Below are positions 24,724 through 36,708 of a DNA stretch of 64,000 nt, piece after piece. The position numbers were made by a program, and so were the translations under genes. Under the pieces are notes generated by a model that did not search any database, was not told the DNA's origin, and saw nothing but the letters and a program-made list of their open reading frames with translations. Each line of letters opens with the position of its first letter. Position 1 is the first letter of the stretch. The stretch lies in NCBI GenBank assembly GCA_002150815.3, contig NDFF03000028.1, forward strand, positions 326,694 to 390,693, in the 5' to 3' direction. The stretch is from Grammothele lineata (Eukaryota > Basidiomycota > Agaricomycetes > Polyporales > Polyporaceae).

Positions 24724-26771
24724 CCACGGAAGGCGGATTCGGCATAGACACCGCAGTAAGGGCTCGTGTGTACGACGATTCACATACCGGAGATGCCGGC
24801 TCGTCTTGTCCAGGGCCTCGGAAGCAGGATGAGAACCGGCTGTGTGTAGCATTCGGTCGTGACAACGCAGCTTTAAGGTTCGATGCGCTGGTGATCGATG
24901 CAACGGTAGGACCGCTACATGATTGTGGGCGATAGCATTTGTACATTTGAAGCATAAATGGCGCGTCGTAGAGAATGAACAGGTACTCGGAGACCGTCCT
25001 GAGAAGGGGAGGTCAGTAGAGGACGATGTAAGCGGTTCAAAACTGTGGCGCTACACTACACTGAACCTGACTCGTACCGAATGCATAGGCATCTCGATCA
25101 TGACAACGTAATCCGAGGACAGCCCGCGAACGCACTCTATCAACAGTTACGGAGAAAAGTGCTTGGATATAGCAACGCCGCACTGACCACGCTAAGACCG
25201 AGTCAGCTCCAGTCTTTGCTTCAGCTTGAACAGGTGCGTGAACGTCAGTCTCGAATAACGCTAGACCATTTATCGGTGTCCGTGCAATATCTCAGTGCAT
25301 GGGCGCCCGGATACTCAACTATTACTGACCTGTTTAAGTTGACGTGAAGGATGGAGAACACTCGGAACAAGGTCCTGGCTCACTAGTGACTGAATGTTCA
25401 AGGTGGTTCAGTCGAAGCTAACAGTGCTGCGCGCAGCAACTTTGACTGGATGAGAGCAGTGAGCACGTTTGCTTGAACCGTAAAGCTGAAGCCCCTGTCT
25501 CACGTTTAAGGAAGCTATTGCATGGTACCAGGTACGTTCACGACGGAGTGGAGCATCGGACAGAGCGTGTACGACCCAAGTAGTAAGGTCGTCGAGCGAC
25601 TAGCACCTGAGATAGAGTGGTTGAACTGCGCTTCGAGTCAAGTGGCACCCGCGCGCGTTCCCACGGAGAGTCGGATCGCAACCGCCGCAGCCACAGTCAC
25701 GTCCCAGTGCTATGTCCCAAGAAGGTAGCGCTATGATCTCGTTGCGCGTCACGCCCCCACTAAACCCTCCCGACGCCCGAACCCGATGCAGGTGGCAGAG
25801 TCCGTAGGAGTGTGCGGCAAGGCGACAGTCTCACCAAAAATACCTTTCATAAGGCACCGAGCACTGCGAAATATTCCTGTTCTCCGCTACGGATTCCGGA
25901 GCCCATGAGGCGACTCTATACTATAGGCGCTGCCAGTGCAGGGCGACATGTTCGTTGGAAGTAAGTACAAGTACTGTAGAGCATGCCTCTTTATTCCATT
26001 CACATACTTCGGAATTTAGACTTTTCATGAAGGTGATAATTGTTGAAGGGATCGGGGTAAAAGTGTTGGGAACGGTGCCGCCCTCCGAGAGGCTAATACA
26101 GGCTCTGATCTCGAGAACTTTAACTTGGCTGAATGCGTGGGTAGCGGAAACCCTTCTCACGCAGCAGTGCCACCCAGTGTTTTCGGATCTACAGCGCTTT
26201 CGATGATCTACACATGTCGCGTCAACTCCAGGTAGCTTGTGGTCGCGATCTTGTCAACCTTGTGAAAGGCACGCAAGCTCGTGCGACCATTCGGACAGCC
26301 CGCCGGGCGCCCCGCCAGCGTGAAGCGCAATGACGCACTATGGCGCGCGTCCATCCCTAAAACCAACGACACCTCGCTTGCAAAGTACTCACGTCTTGTC
26401 AAGCACGCTGTGGTACTGCCGCGTTGCGCCCGGGTACCCTGTGCCCGTCGGCCATCGCCCGATGGTTGCTCAAAATATCTATCCCGGCGCAACGCTCTTG
26501 CACGCGGCACCGCGAGCTCAACGACCCGCCACCGCAGCTCTCGCGCGGGAATACGTCCCGGGGCCACTCTATGAGCGTGTTGCATGAAGGCTAAATCTGT
26601 CCCATAACTGCGATCTTAGGAACGGAGGTGAAGTACCACGCCCCAGAAGTGCCGCATCCTAGGCCGCGCGGCCAAGAACAGCATCGGCACATGCAATCCG
26701 ACGGCAGGGGAACAGTTGGCAGCCACAATCCACAAAAAGACTAGCGCTACATGACCGGCCACGGGTGCGAA
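24724..26771. other. 2 kb stretch with no recognisable gene
   Basis: This holds the distal peroxidase promoter on the left and the ATAD5 3' region on the right. Short open frames on both strands show no family resemblance. No tRNA or clear repeat was seen. Confidence 0.4.
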
Positions 26772-29700
26772 CTACGTCGAAGGCGGCGGTGGAGAGGGAG
26801 AAACAGAGGGGGCATCGTCGTCCGCAGGCGTGCTCGCGCTCGCGTTGGCTGTTGTATCCGAATCCATGTCTTGGGAAAGCGCGGTGCGGCTAAGGATATC
26901 GCGCTCGGCCTCATCGAGCGCGATCCAGCGCTGCAGCTCCCACTGGCTTCGTTGCGAGTTACGCGTTCGGCGTGTGGTACCCTCCGTGAGCCCGCTGGCG
27001 ATGTACCCTGATATCCGCGCGTCGTCGACCCGAGACATGTACCGGATCCAGGGTTCATAGTCGAGAACAGTGGCGCTTGGGTCATGCAAGGGGGTTTCGC
27101 GAGGTACACGGAGGTGGTCGAGGATGGGCACAAGTGCACTGAAGTGCGGGGTGAGCACAGCGGGAAGGTCGGGGGTATCGTCGAGAAGGTAGGCGGGTAT
27201 TGGGTAATGATGGCGTGCAGACGCGACAAGTTCATTCAAAGCGACTTGATCTTGTTCGTACGCAGAGAACGTTACTGGTAAGAAATTCTCTATATCGTCG
27301 GCGGCCGCAGTCAATTGCTTGAAGCCGATGACATCGTCTTGTGGAGGAGGGGGTTGGTTGGCAAAAAGGTCCTGTGGTGGAAATTAGGAGACTTGCTGCG
27401 ACGTGTGGGGGAACAACGTACGTGGACGACTTCACCCTTCGGCCGCCGCAAGCCGCTATCAACGAAGGAACATAGTTCAATCGACCATGCCATGCGCTGA
27501 AGCTTCTTGAGGGACCCATCGTCAACTTCTTCATTGACACGAACGTCGGCCTCCTGTACAACATAACCGCCGACGCCGCATTGCAGTTGATTGATAGCAT
27601 GGCGGATATCTGGCTGTGCCAGCGCAGCAGGAGAAGGATGAATGTATTCGTCCACGACACGTTCGCGCAGTTCAGGGGAGCAGCTTGAGCGCTGAAACAG
27701 CTCTGCTGCAGTGCATACGCCGAGAAGGACATTTTCGGAAAGCGACATAGCGCGCAAGTAGGATGCCGCGAGAGGGACAGCGCAAGGCGCCAGATGTAAG
27801 ACGGTCTGGAGTGGTAGATCGTGGAGCGGGACCAGATTGATGTCTGGCATAACCATGAGCGAGAGAATCCACAAAGAGCTCTATGCAAGACTTACCGCTA
27901 CATGTCAAAACCACCGGCCGTCTGCAATCCTTGATGATCTTGATCATGGCCGGCCAGAAGTTCGTGTCGTCGCGAAAGAGTACATCGACCTCCTCAACCA
28001 ATACAATGGATTGGTTCACCTCTACCGTCGCGCCGTCTCGCGCTTCAGCCACCTGTGCGGGCTCAGGTGGGGCCGGGGACGACGCTGCAGAGTCCTCTTC
28101 GTCGTCCGATACCACGCGTTTCGTGAAGAAGTTAAGGGCAGCCTTCGAGCGCACTGCCTTCGCTGTTGCCCGGTCCGTCTTCTGGTGGTGCTGTGTCTGC
28201 CGTACAAGGTGGCTTTTGCCAACCTCGCCTATCAGTTTCTGCAGTGCCGAACCGCTACGTTCTCCAATTCCAGGATACACCTCGAAAATGTCCCAACCGA
28301 GCTCTTCGGCGCAAGCGTACACCGAAGCCGTCTTGCCACAACCCGGAGGACCGGTAAGCAAAATCGTGTTGCAGATAGTGTCGCCGAATTTCGCCGGTTT
28401 GTACATGAAGGGGGGGACACTATCAAGGGAAGTTGGCGGGGGGGCATCGTCAGGTTCAGGCGGGGGCTCTCCTCCCTGATCTGGACTGTCCTCGCTAGCG
28501 CGTTTGAGCCTCGACAGTCGGGGTAATGTAAAATCATCCTCTGGTTCAGAGATGACGTCCAGAGGATCGTCCCCGTCGGAGAAGTCGTCCGCTATCCACG
28601 CGTCCTCTGGCTCCTCTGAGTCGATTCGGCGCCGTTTGCGCTCAACATCGCGAACAATACGAGGGCGCTTTGTACCGCGCTGCTCCTTCGCCCTTTTCTT
28701 CGTCTTGGGCTTCGCCTTACTGCTGTCGGCATTGGCAGGGCTAGATATTGGAGCTCCGCCTGCCCCGTGGATGTGGAGCTTGAGGTTAAGGAGCCAGTCT
28801 CGGAGGTAAAGGGCAGATTGCTCGTTTCCTAGCACCTCTTCGGCACGTCTCGGACGCCATCTGTCGTTCCAGAGAAGATTTGCAGCTTCTGCATCGTCCG
28901 CGGGGCTAGTGGACATGGACCCGTCGAGAACACGGCGGATAGCAGGGTACTGGCGGTGATGGGCCGGAATGCTTGCTAAACAAGCCTTGCGCGTAGACAA
29001 ATCTCCAGGCTGTATCGTGTCAAACGGGAGTGGGGAGAAGTCGGGGGCGGATACTAAGCCAGTGCTGGAGTAATGCCATCCTTCAGAACCAATGGTAGAA
29101 TTGTCTCGACTAGCCTGCCCGGGCCCATGTCGACTACGGCGAGAGAAATGCAGCGACTGCGTCTGAGGAGATAATTGCGGACCACGTACGTGCTGATTGG
29201 TGTGGTCGGGGAAGGGGATGCCTGGATGAGATGGTCTTGCAGATGGCTTCCCGTAGCGAGATGGGGACGGTGACCCTAGCTCCCGCGTGGGTTTACGAGG
29301 TGCAAAGATAGAGTAAACAGCTTTGGCGGGCGAGGGCGGTGGTAGTGGTTGCTTCTCCTTGCCGATAGGGGACGTCGCAGGACTGCTGTCTGCAACTACG
29401 ATCGGCACCTCCCGGCTTCCACCGGGGTTGGAGCTTGTGTCTTGTCGGTGTCGGAGACGATTCAGGTGGCTCGTAACCTCACGCAGACCGTGGTACTCAC
29501 CAGAATCAATAGCTATACGTTCCACTCCATCTTCCTGCTGACTTTCCCCCTCGCCTACTGTTATTGGACTGCTGGATGACAAGGGCAAGTCCTCCGGAAG
29601 TTGATCGGCTTCAGATGAGGGTATTGATATGACGTCGTCATCCGCTGTCGAGCCATTGACAGAGGGCGCAGCAGAAGTAGTTGGTGTGCTTTTATTCGAG

Positions 29701-29868
29701 CCGTTGCGTATTCCAAACGCATCTAGCAGGGAAGTTTGACGCGACTGTCGTTCAGTGCGAACGAAGGAACGGATGAGGTCATACCACCGCCAGGAGAATT
29801 AAGCGAAGACTTACGAAAGTGTCCTTAGCCAGTTTCTTGCTCCTAGACTTTCTAGCAGCAGGGGCCAT
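26772..29868 (-). CDS. ELG1: ATAD5/Elg1-like PCNA-unloading AAA+ ATPase
   Basis: This is the large subunit of the alternative clamp loader that strips PCNA, and ubiquitinated PCNA, from replicated chromatin. Exon 1 is short (29868 to about 29817: MAPAARKSRSKKLAKDTF, lysine-rich). The next exon starts SRQTSLLDAFGIRNG. A long disordered region carries a basic cluster (KAKPKTKKRAKEQRG, DVERKRRR). The conserved LWNDRWRPRRAEEVLGNEQ block precedes the AAA+ core. Walker A is LLTGPPGCGKTASVYACAEE. Walker B is degenerate (VLVEEVDVLF) as in ATAD5, and is followed by FWPAMIKIIKDCRRPVVLTCS. Two further exons give the alpha-helical collar (LSENVLLGVCTAAELF, AWSIELCSFVDS, DDIENFLPVTF). The stop at 26772 follows a Pro-rich tail. 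Identity is strong from the large insert before Walker A and the VEEVDVLF motif. Confidence 0.85.
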
Positions 29869-32003
29869 CTACGAGAGAACGCGCCGACAGACAGAGGATG
29901 GCAGAGGACGCAGACGTGGTTCGGCCCCCGACGCGTCCGTGAAGAGTGGGCCCCATCTGGCGTCATGGGCGGCTAAGCGTGTCGGTCACGCGTCGACACG
30001 CTCGCGTCTACAACACGTGAGCAATTAAGTTCTCGCCTGCCCTCAAGCGACGGGCGACGCCTATATCAGCTGCGGCCCGTCTGTTACCCCTCTCTTCAAT
30101 GGACTCCTCACCCACGCGAGAGTAGGACCGACTTTTCGAGAGTCGGACTGACCTCCTGGTGAGAGGCAACCCAGAAGACCAGTGCGTACCCTGTTGCTCC
30201 TTCCCTTCTACTTGTAAAGTTCACACCCCATCGTCTTATCAAGCTGTCAAGGCATCCGAGGGAACACGCCGAGCGCCCATTAGAGAGCCGTTCTTCGCAG
30301 GATGCGTTGGAGACGGCCCAATGGATCGGGTGGACCTAGGTGCAGCGACAAAGTGGCACGAGGCGTTGAGTGAGCCTTCCCCTCGCCGATGTTGGTCTGC
30401 GGGCTCTCATGCCGTTCTTTTGCTTTCAGTGCGGTGTCTGGACCGAGAGAGCAGCTATGCCGGTTGATTCGAGCAGAAACGAACGCGGTCGATAGTCGAA
30501 TTGCTAGGAGTCCCTGTCCGTAGTGTGAGTTCCCCACTTTCTATCGCTGGCGCACATTTTGTCTGACATATTCTTGGTGATAGCTTCCCACGTTGCAGCG
30601 GCGTCATTTGGATGCTGTTGCGTATCGGCCGTTGAGGCCATTGCGACAAATTGTCGCGACCGATCGGCGCCGTTGTACCCCCGTCAGGGTCTTCATGCGC
30701 GCGGTCGTGGAAATCAAATCAATTACCCCAGGACATCTCGTGGACCCTCCCAACAAACTGACCCCCTCTTGCGATTGCGAGGAGGGATTAGAATGGATAG
30801 TGTCTGCATGTATGATACAGCTTAGGTCAATGTAGCTGCTATTGTGCGAACTTCTGTGTGAAATTGTGCCCTTTGCTAGATGTGCACAGAGAGGGTCTAC
30901 TAAGAAGTAACTAGTCGCTTTGGTGTCATCAAGTGGTGACCATATACTCCGGTTTAAGGGGTAGGCATCTTGTATACCTATGGCCCTCCGGGCAGACCTG
31001 AACACGACTGATAAGAGTTTGCTGCCACATTGTATAGCTTACTAGGAAGATTCGATTCCGGAGCGGCGATCGGGCCATAGGCAGGCAATCACCCGGTGAG
31101 TGGGCCGTCCCCAGTGGAAGTTAGCCCTCGCACTCCGTGCTCGAGCTAACACGGGCGCTGGGTACCGGCCCACTCCGAAGATGTATGCATTGCTGTAGCC
31201 TACTAGCTACTGCCAAGTTGTATGTTTGGGGTGGTCGCGCTTCACGTCCGGCGACATGTATAGCTGTCTGATTAAATCAACATTTACATGAACGTCAGAC
31301 CCGCCGCCTCTCGTGCCCGACCATCATCGCGCATTTGGCGTGGATCACAGGCTCGACGACTCGGGTCGGTCAGCACAACCGAGAATAGCTCTCCGGGAGG
31401 ATCATGGCTTACTCTGCATCATCTCCAAGCCCTCAATGTGGATGAGCGACACAGACAAGTGAACAGCATGTGGACCCGACCCCGTCGGCGTCGTCTTTGA
31501 GCTCCATTTCCCATCGACCCTGCATCAGCAAAACTCCAGGATCCGAACCGCCAACACAATGACATCATACGTGAGGTATAACAGGAAAGTAGTTCACACT
31601 GGTCGCTCAAAATCGCTCCTTCAGGACGAAAACGTGACTTTTCCCACAGATCTGATTCAAAGATTCGACATTTCTACCCCCCAAGAACCTGAATGGCACT
31701 GTCGTGTCCAGGAATACCATTGGTCCCCTGTTGGGTTATGGTAACATGTACGAGACCCCATGTGCAGCATAGATTCCGTTCGTACTATGTGCCTCTCCAA
31801 ATGGCACAGGAGTCATTTCAAGTGCATGCTACAGATTTACAGGCTCACGACGGTAGTCATGCGTACATAAAAGAGTACAAACGGTCCATAATGATATATC
31901 AAGTCCAAATGTACATCCAATTCCGATAGAGCTGTTGTCTATGCCGGGTCTAAGTAAGGAACGTCTAGCGAGTCCATTTTATACATATTGTCGCCACCAC
32001 CTC
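29869..32003. other. 2.1 kb intergenic stretch, no protein gene seen
   Basis: This lies between the ATAD5 start and the stop of the second phosphoesterase gene. No conserved protein block is visible. It includes the stem-loop at 31098-31175 listed separately. Confidence 0.4.
31098..31175. repeat. long nested stem-loop of unknown nature
   Basis: Nested complementary arms are visible. GAGTGGGCCG (31098-31107) pairs with CGGCCCACTC (31166-31175). CCCAG (31110-31114) pairs with CTGGG (31158-31162). GTTAGC (31120-31125) pairs with GCTAAC (31145-31150). GCAC/GTGC (31130-31140) closes the tip. The arms pair perfectly and in register, with internal loops like a structured RNA. About 60 bases upstream, tagcttactagg matches 11 of 12 bases of the tRNA A-box consensus, and gattcgattcc resembles a B box. 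It has no clear T-run. It could be a non-coding RNA, a MITE-like palindrome or chance. Confidence 0.5.
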
Positions 32004-34345
32004 TCAGCTGAAAACCAGCGCAAGCCCGGCCCACAGCACTGCCGCAGGCCACACGATGTACAGCAGATCGAGCGCGATCCGCTTCGCGAACGACCGCTTC
32101 CCCGGCCGGCGCGTAAGCACATCCCTCCCTCTCCCCCTCCTGCTCATGCCCAGCGCCGAGGACGACGGCGAGCTCCCGAACGGCGACCCTCTCCCACCCA
32201 CGCCCCCCGCCGAGCGGAGGAGCGGGATCCAGAACGCGATCCGGCGGCGGCGCCCATTCAGCGTGAACGTGAACGCGAACTCGTCCGCGTCGCGCGCGTT
32301 GTACCCCGCCGGGTCCCCGTCGTCGTCGTAGCCGTAGCCGTCGTCGCCCATGCCCGTCGGCCAGTCGTCGCCGCGGTCGAGCTTGACGCGGAGCGGCTGC
32401 CGCTGGTCGTACCGCCCGTACGTGAACTCGTCCTCGAGCTCGTCCGCGTCGAGGTGCGCGGGCCCCGTCGGGAGCTGCCCGTGCGCGGTCGCCGCGGCGG
32501 CGGAGGCGAAGGTGGAGCCGCTCGGTGAGCGAGGGATCGCCGTCGCGCGGAAGGTGGGCGTCGAGGGCGCGCTGGGCGTCGCCGATGCCGCGGGGGCGCG
32601 GAGCGAATCTTTCGGGAGGTCTTCCGTTGGGCTCCCTGGTATGCGTGGGCGCGCGGGCGCGTAGAACCCAGCAGTGCGGGGCGACCAGTCCGGGGAAAAG
32701 GGCGTCGGGGGATGCGGCTGGGCGTTCCAGGAGCCGGAGGGCAGGCTGTTCAAGGAGAAAGACTGGACGAGCGTCGAGCGACGATGGTGCGTAGGCAGGG
32801 CGGGCGAACGGAGTTTACGCTGCCGAAGGAAGACGAGAGTGAGGGTCGTGAGGAAGAGGAGCGGAAGGTAGCGCCAGGGGTATACGGAGGGGTAGTCAGG
32901 AAAGAAGCAGGCAACGGTAGATACGGAGGGAAGGTGGGATGAAGGAGAGGGTGGAGTGGAGAGGGAAAGGAGCTGGAAACCGGGGTACTGGATCTCATCG
33001 GACGGAGAGAAGGCCTTCAAAGTGACCTCGCGGACTCTGTGAAGCTCGGCGTGGTTTGCGTTTGCGGAGGTGTTGACAATGGCGTCCTGTGGCGGCACAT
33101 GCACGTAGTCACAGTAGTCCTTATCGTCGGCACTGTGTACGGAGATGAACGGCACCAGTCAGACCCAGGCGAACGGCTCATAGATAGGACTTCATACCTG
33201 AACACAATCTCTGGGGTGACGGTGTGCAGCAAGAACGTCGTCGTCTTCTTGCCAAGGGTGTTCTGATAGCTCGGGCCAACGCCGCGGCGAATCGTGCCCT
33301 TCTCCCGTAGTGGACCGCACGACGCCGTATCGGGTCGGTGCAACGGGATATGCGTGAACAGTATGGCATGGTCGGTGCCATTGGCTGCTCATTCCACAAG
33401 CTCAATCAAGTGCCACACGGCGCCCATACGTAACATACCTGCACGGAGGGAGCGGACGAACTCAACTGGCCCATGGGGTCTTGGCGTCCAGTGCTCATAG
33501 TCAATATACTTTGCAGCTCTCAGGTAGTCCTCCTCGACAAGCCCCGGTGCATCTAACATTATAAGGGTGTGGTTCCGGATGGACACTTTCTGGTTTAAAG
33601 GCCCGAAATACTTGGTGAAGCGTTGACGAGCTTGGCGAGCGGCACTCGGGTCGATGTTCAAACTGAGTTACGAGGCGAAACGTAAACATGGGTGACGACA
33701 CCCGCTGTACCGGTACGTACCCGACGTCATTGTTTCCCGGAACGAAGTATGACGGAATGCGACGGTCTAATCGGAAGATATCCAAGAACTTGTTATAGTT
33801 GCGTTCGTATCTATGGAAAGGTTGGATCGGGACGTTCACGGAGACGGAGGTAAGGTCGATAAGACCGCGGATCTGCACTCACTCTTCATCCGACCTGATC
33901 GACCGCCACGAGCCCAGAATATCTCCCAAGAACACCACCGCATCCGGGTTCTTGCGGGAGGCGAAAAACCAATGGCGCTTGAGAGTGAATTCGACCAGCT
34001 TCTGGTGTAACGCCGCCTTGGTGGTCGCTTTGGACGGAGAGAGATGCCTTGCTTGGGGATCTGCGACGAGAAGTATATGGGCGGGCCTCTCGGGTGCCTG
34101 TGGGCGTATGGATGAGCCGTGATCATGCCACTTGCCACTGGGGGACTGGGGGTGGAGAAGAGGACGTGGCGACGCACCGGCGATAGACCGCTGTCTTGCC
34201 AGGAGCACGAGCCGAGGGCCCAGAGAAAGGAGGCGAGCTCGTACCAGAAGACAGAGGCACCCCAAAGAAGGCGGAACCAGTCGAGGATGCCCCAGCGTGC
34301 GAGCCATGCGTCGAGGGTGGAGGGCCTGCGAGATGCCTTCAGCAT
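32004..34345 (-). CDS. second Cdc1/Ted1-type phosphoesterase, metal motifs altered
   Basis: This is a paralogue of the gene at 15176-17036 with the same domain order. It has an N-terminal membrane segment (WFRLLWGASVFWYELASFLW), VADPQ, FLGDILGSWR, VPGNNDVG, FGPLNQKVSIRNHTLIMLDAPGL, FTHIPLHRP, and SADDKDYCDY completed across an intron near 33135. C-terminal hydrophobic segments are WRYLPLLFLTTLTLVFL and LLYIVWPAAVLWAGLALVF. The GNHD motif reads GNND, and the GDDHDYC motif reads ADDKDYC. Two histidines expected to bind metal or act in catalysis are thus lost. The C-terminal part is longer, with a roughly 190-residue Pro/Ser/Asp-rich insert between the last two membrane segments. It is either a pseudoenzyme or a differently tuned Ted1-like enzyme. 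The start at 34345 (MLKASRRPSTLDAWL) is the most likely; the frame has no upstream ATG in context. Confidence 0.78.
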
Positions 34346-34944
34346 GTCTGCGAACTTCTGCGGGCGCGGACGGCGATTGAGTCGCTGTCGAGCGTGGGCA
34401 GGTGGGGAGGCAGGGCTTGACGGGAAGTAGGAAGAGCTCGAGCTTCAGGGGCAGGAGAAGGGGTGTGGCGGAGACAGAGAAGAGGGAACCGGGCAGGGGG
34501 CGGCGAGGCAAAGAGGGTGCGAGGAGATGGCGGGAGAGGCCTGGCTGGCCGCTGCAGGCCGACGGGCTCGGGCAAGGCACAGAGCTCGTCCGTCTCGCCG
34601 CCAACTCGCCGATGCTGTCAAACATGTTTCTCTTCTGTCGCCCGCACGTGATCGCGTCCGCCTTCCTCGAACTCCTTGCAGGCCGCAACATTCCTCCTTC
34701 CTGCTCCCTCGCCTAGTGCAGACGTAGGTGTGCACCGACAGACTCGGACTCGGGTGATTATTCGTTTATTAAATTACAGCATCGACGTCGAGGACGTCAA
34801 CGGCTACCCATGTGGTCCCTCGATCGGGCCCACGATCTCGTCTCGCGTCTATGACTCCGACGTTCTTCCGCTTCACCCTCTTCGACCCATGACCGCCACG
34901 CGCTACTGCCTCCGACTCAAGCTCGACGCCTATTCACCCAGCGT
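34346..34944. other. intergenic stretch between two minus-strand genes
   Basis: This holds the promoter of the second phosphoesterase and the 3' end of the membrane-protein gene. Overlapping Arg- and Pro-rich frames occur on both strands with no conserved blocks. Confidence 0.35.
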
Positions 34945-36109
34945 TCAGCGCCGGTGCCCGACCGACGCTGGCCAGAAGAACGCCGCAACGCTGCTCACGC
35001 AGCACACGAACAGGCACCCCGACGCGAACACGCTCCCGCTCAACGCGAGTCGCGACCACGCGAAGCATCCGACGCCCACCAACGCGAGCACGAAACCTCC
35101 CGCCGCGAGCCACATACACAGTATATGACAGTGTTCGAGCAGATGCGTGGGGGGCTCCCCCCGCCGGAACGGCCCGACCTGCTCTAGGTGCGGGTCCGAC
35201 GAGAAGATGGCCGGCATGCCCGGGTCCGTCATCGCTGACGACAATTGCGACGCCTGCGACTGTGGCGAGTCCACGTCGCCCTGCGGCGAGCCTGGCCCCA
35301 TCTGGACGTGGCGCCCCGACTCGAGGTCTGGAGTGGAGGGTTGCTTTGGCGTGGACTCGAATTGGACGCGGTGTTCCTCCCGCTTCGCGACCGCGAGCTT
35401 GTAGCGGATGAGGAAGAACGCGGAGAAGAACGCGAGGATGGCGGCGAAGATGTGCATCACCATCCCGCCCGAGAGCGCCGCGTTCGCGACTTGATTCACG
35501 ATCGTGCTGTGCTCGGTGCCGTCTGGGAGCGTGCTCCCGACGAGCTGCGACTCCATCGCGGCGAAGAAGGTCGTCTGAGTGTACGCGGTAAGCAAGGCAT
35601 CCGTATGTCTCACGAACCACACAACTCACGATGACGCTCATCTGCTGCAGCCGGTCCATCCACGACGCCATGAGCTCGTCCATTATCTTTTTCCGCCCCT
35701 TTGCGTCCACTTCGTCTTGATCCTGCTGCGTGACTGTAGCTCCCGACCCCTATGTTAGCAACCACCATTCCACTTCACAGGAGTTGTACGCACACTTTCG
35801 CGCGGGACCTCCATTATCCGGAGAAATAGGGACATATGTAGGAGGTGCTGCGCCCCCGACGTGCCTTTGCGGCGGCACGTTCAAGAAGACGTGTGGAGGC
35901 CCGTTGCGCCCGCGCGCAGAGTCTGAGGAGGGCGAGAGCGGTTTAGGCGTTTCGACGACCGGGTGTGTCTCTGGTAATATCCGGCTGGAGTCTGTGGATT
36001 CTAGAAGATTGTGCATACATTCCCGAGTTGAGGCGAGAGAGCCGTTGCGGTGAGTGATCCATTTCTCGACCCGTTGGCGTCGCTACTCACCGTTCATCGT
36101 CTTTGCCAT
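34945..36109 (-). CDS. predicted multi-pass membrane protein, unknown function
   Basis: Four or more exons are inferred. A 19-base first exon (36109-36091, MAKTMN) is followed by exon 2 from 36000 (ESTDSSRILPETHP) with a Pro-rich block ending APPTYVPISPDNG. A phase-1 junction then leads to TQQDQDEVDAKGRKKIMDELMASWMDRLQQMSVI. The next exon starts TTFFAAMESQLVGST. Hydrophobic segments are SVITTFFAAMESQL, ALSGGMVMHIFAAILAFFSAFFLI, MWLAAGGFVLALVGVGCFAW and SGSVFASGCLFVCCVSSVAAFF. An acidic/Ser-rich loop of about 75 residues lies between the second and third. The layout of a cytosolic amphipathic helix then TTFFA then membrane hairpins matches an expanded, unnamed Agaricomycete membrane-protein group as I recall it. 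No enzymatic motif is visible. Confidence 0.68.
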
Positions 36110-36600
36110 TGTCCTGTTAGATATCGGCTTCATCGTGGTCGCTAGGAAGAGGGGGGACTGCGATGGGGCAATGGCAATGGCCTAATATCATCTCTTATGC
36201 CGACTTATACATGCCCACCTCACCGGCGGAGGATTACCGCTACTCCATGCAGCGTTGTCGCGATATCCATAGCAGGTAACGCTGACGTTCAAGTTGCGTG
36301 GGGCATCGCAGCCGGAGACTCGGATGGTTGAAACGCTGGAGAGGATTCTCGGGTGTGACGCTCATCAGCGTCCTGTGTTGTGTCTGGGGAGCACCAAAGG
36401 ACCGCCCATGTTCGTATAAGGAAGCAGGAGGAGCTACTAGCACCACAGGTCATGGTGCGCTTGACGCCGACTTGTCCGAGCGCAGGATCTGGGCGCCGCG
36501 CACTCTACAGCGGGCCATTGTAAACTATGCGTCTTATGGTTGGCTCGGAATGAAGGAACTATACGGGCATTCACGGCGAGAAAGAAAAGAAAAAAAAGTT

Positions 36601-36708
36601 GACAAGAGTGGGATTTGAACCCACGCCTGGATACCCAGATGAGAAACCCGCAGAAGCAGGCAAGCTTTCGCTTGAGTCACACGCCTTGGACCGCTCGGCC
36701 ATCTTGCC
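36601..36708 (-). tRNA. tRNA-Leu(CAA) with anticodon-loop intron
   Basis: On the minus strand the gene starts GGCAAGATGGCCGAGCGGTC (acceptor plus D-arm/A box) and ends in the T-arm GTGGG-TTCAAAT-CCCAC and TCTTGTC, which pairs with GGCAAGA (one G-T pair). The anticodon segment is CTCAAGC with anticodon CAA. An intron of about 26 bases follows position 37. Its CTTG pairs with CAAG, as in known intron-containing tRNA-Leu(CAA) genes. A long variable arm (CTGG-GTAT-CCAG) is typical of Leu and Ser tRNAs. The anticodon stem has one mismatch in my folding. Confidence 0.9.

Noticed and set aside
31030..31060. tRNA gene from the A/B-box-like bases
   Set aside because: No acceptor, D or T stems can be paired around them.
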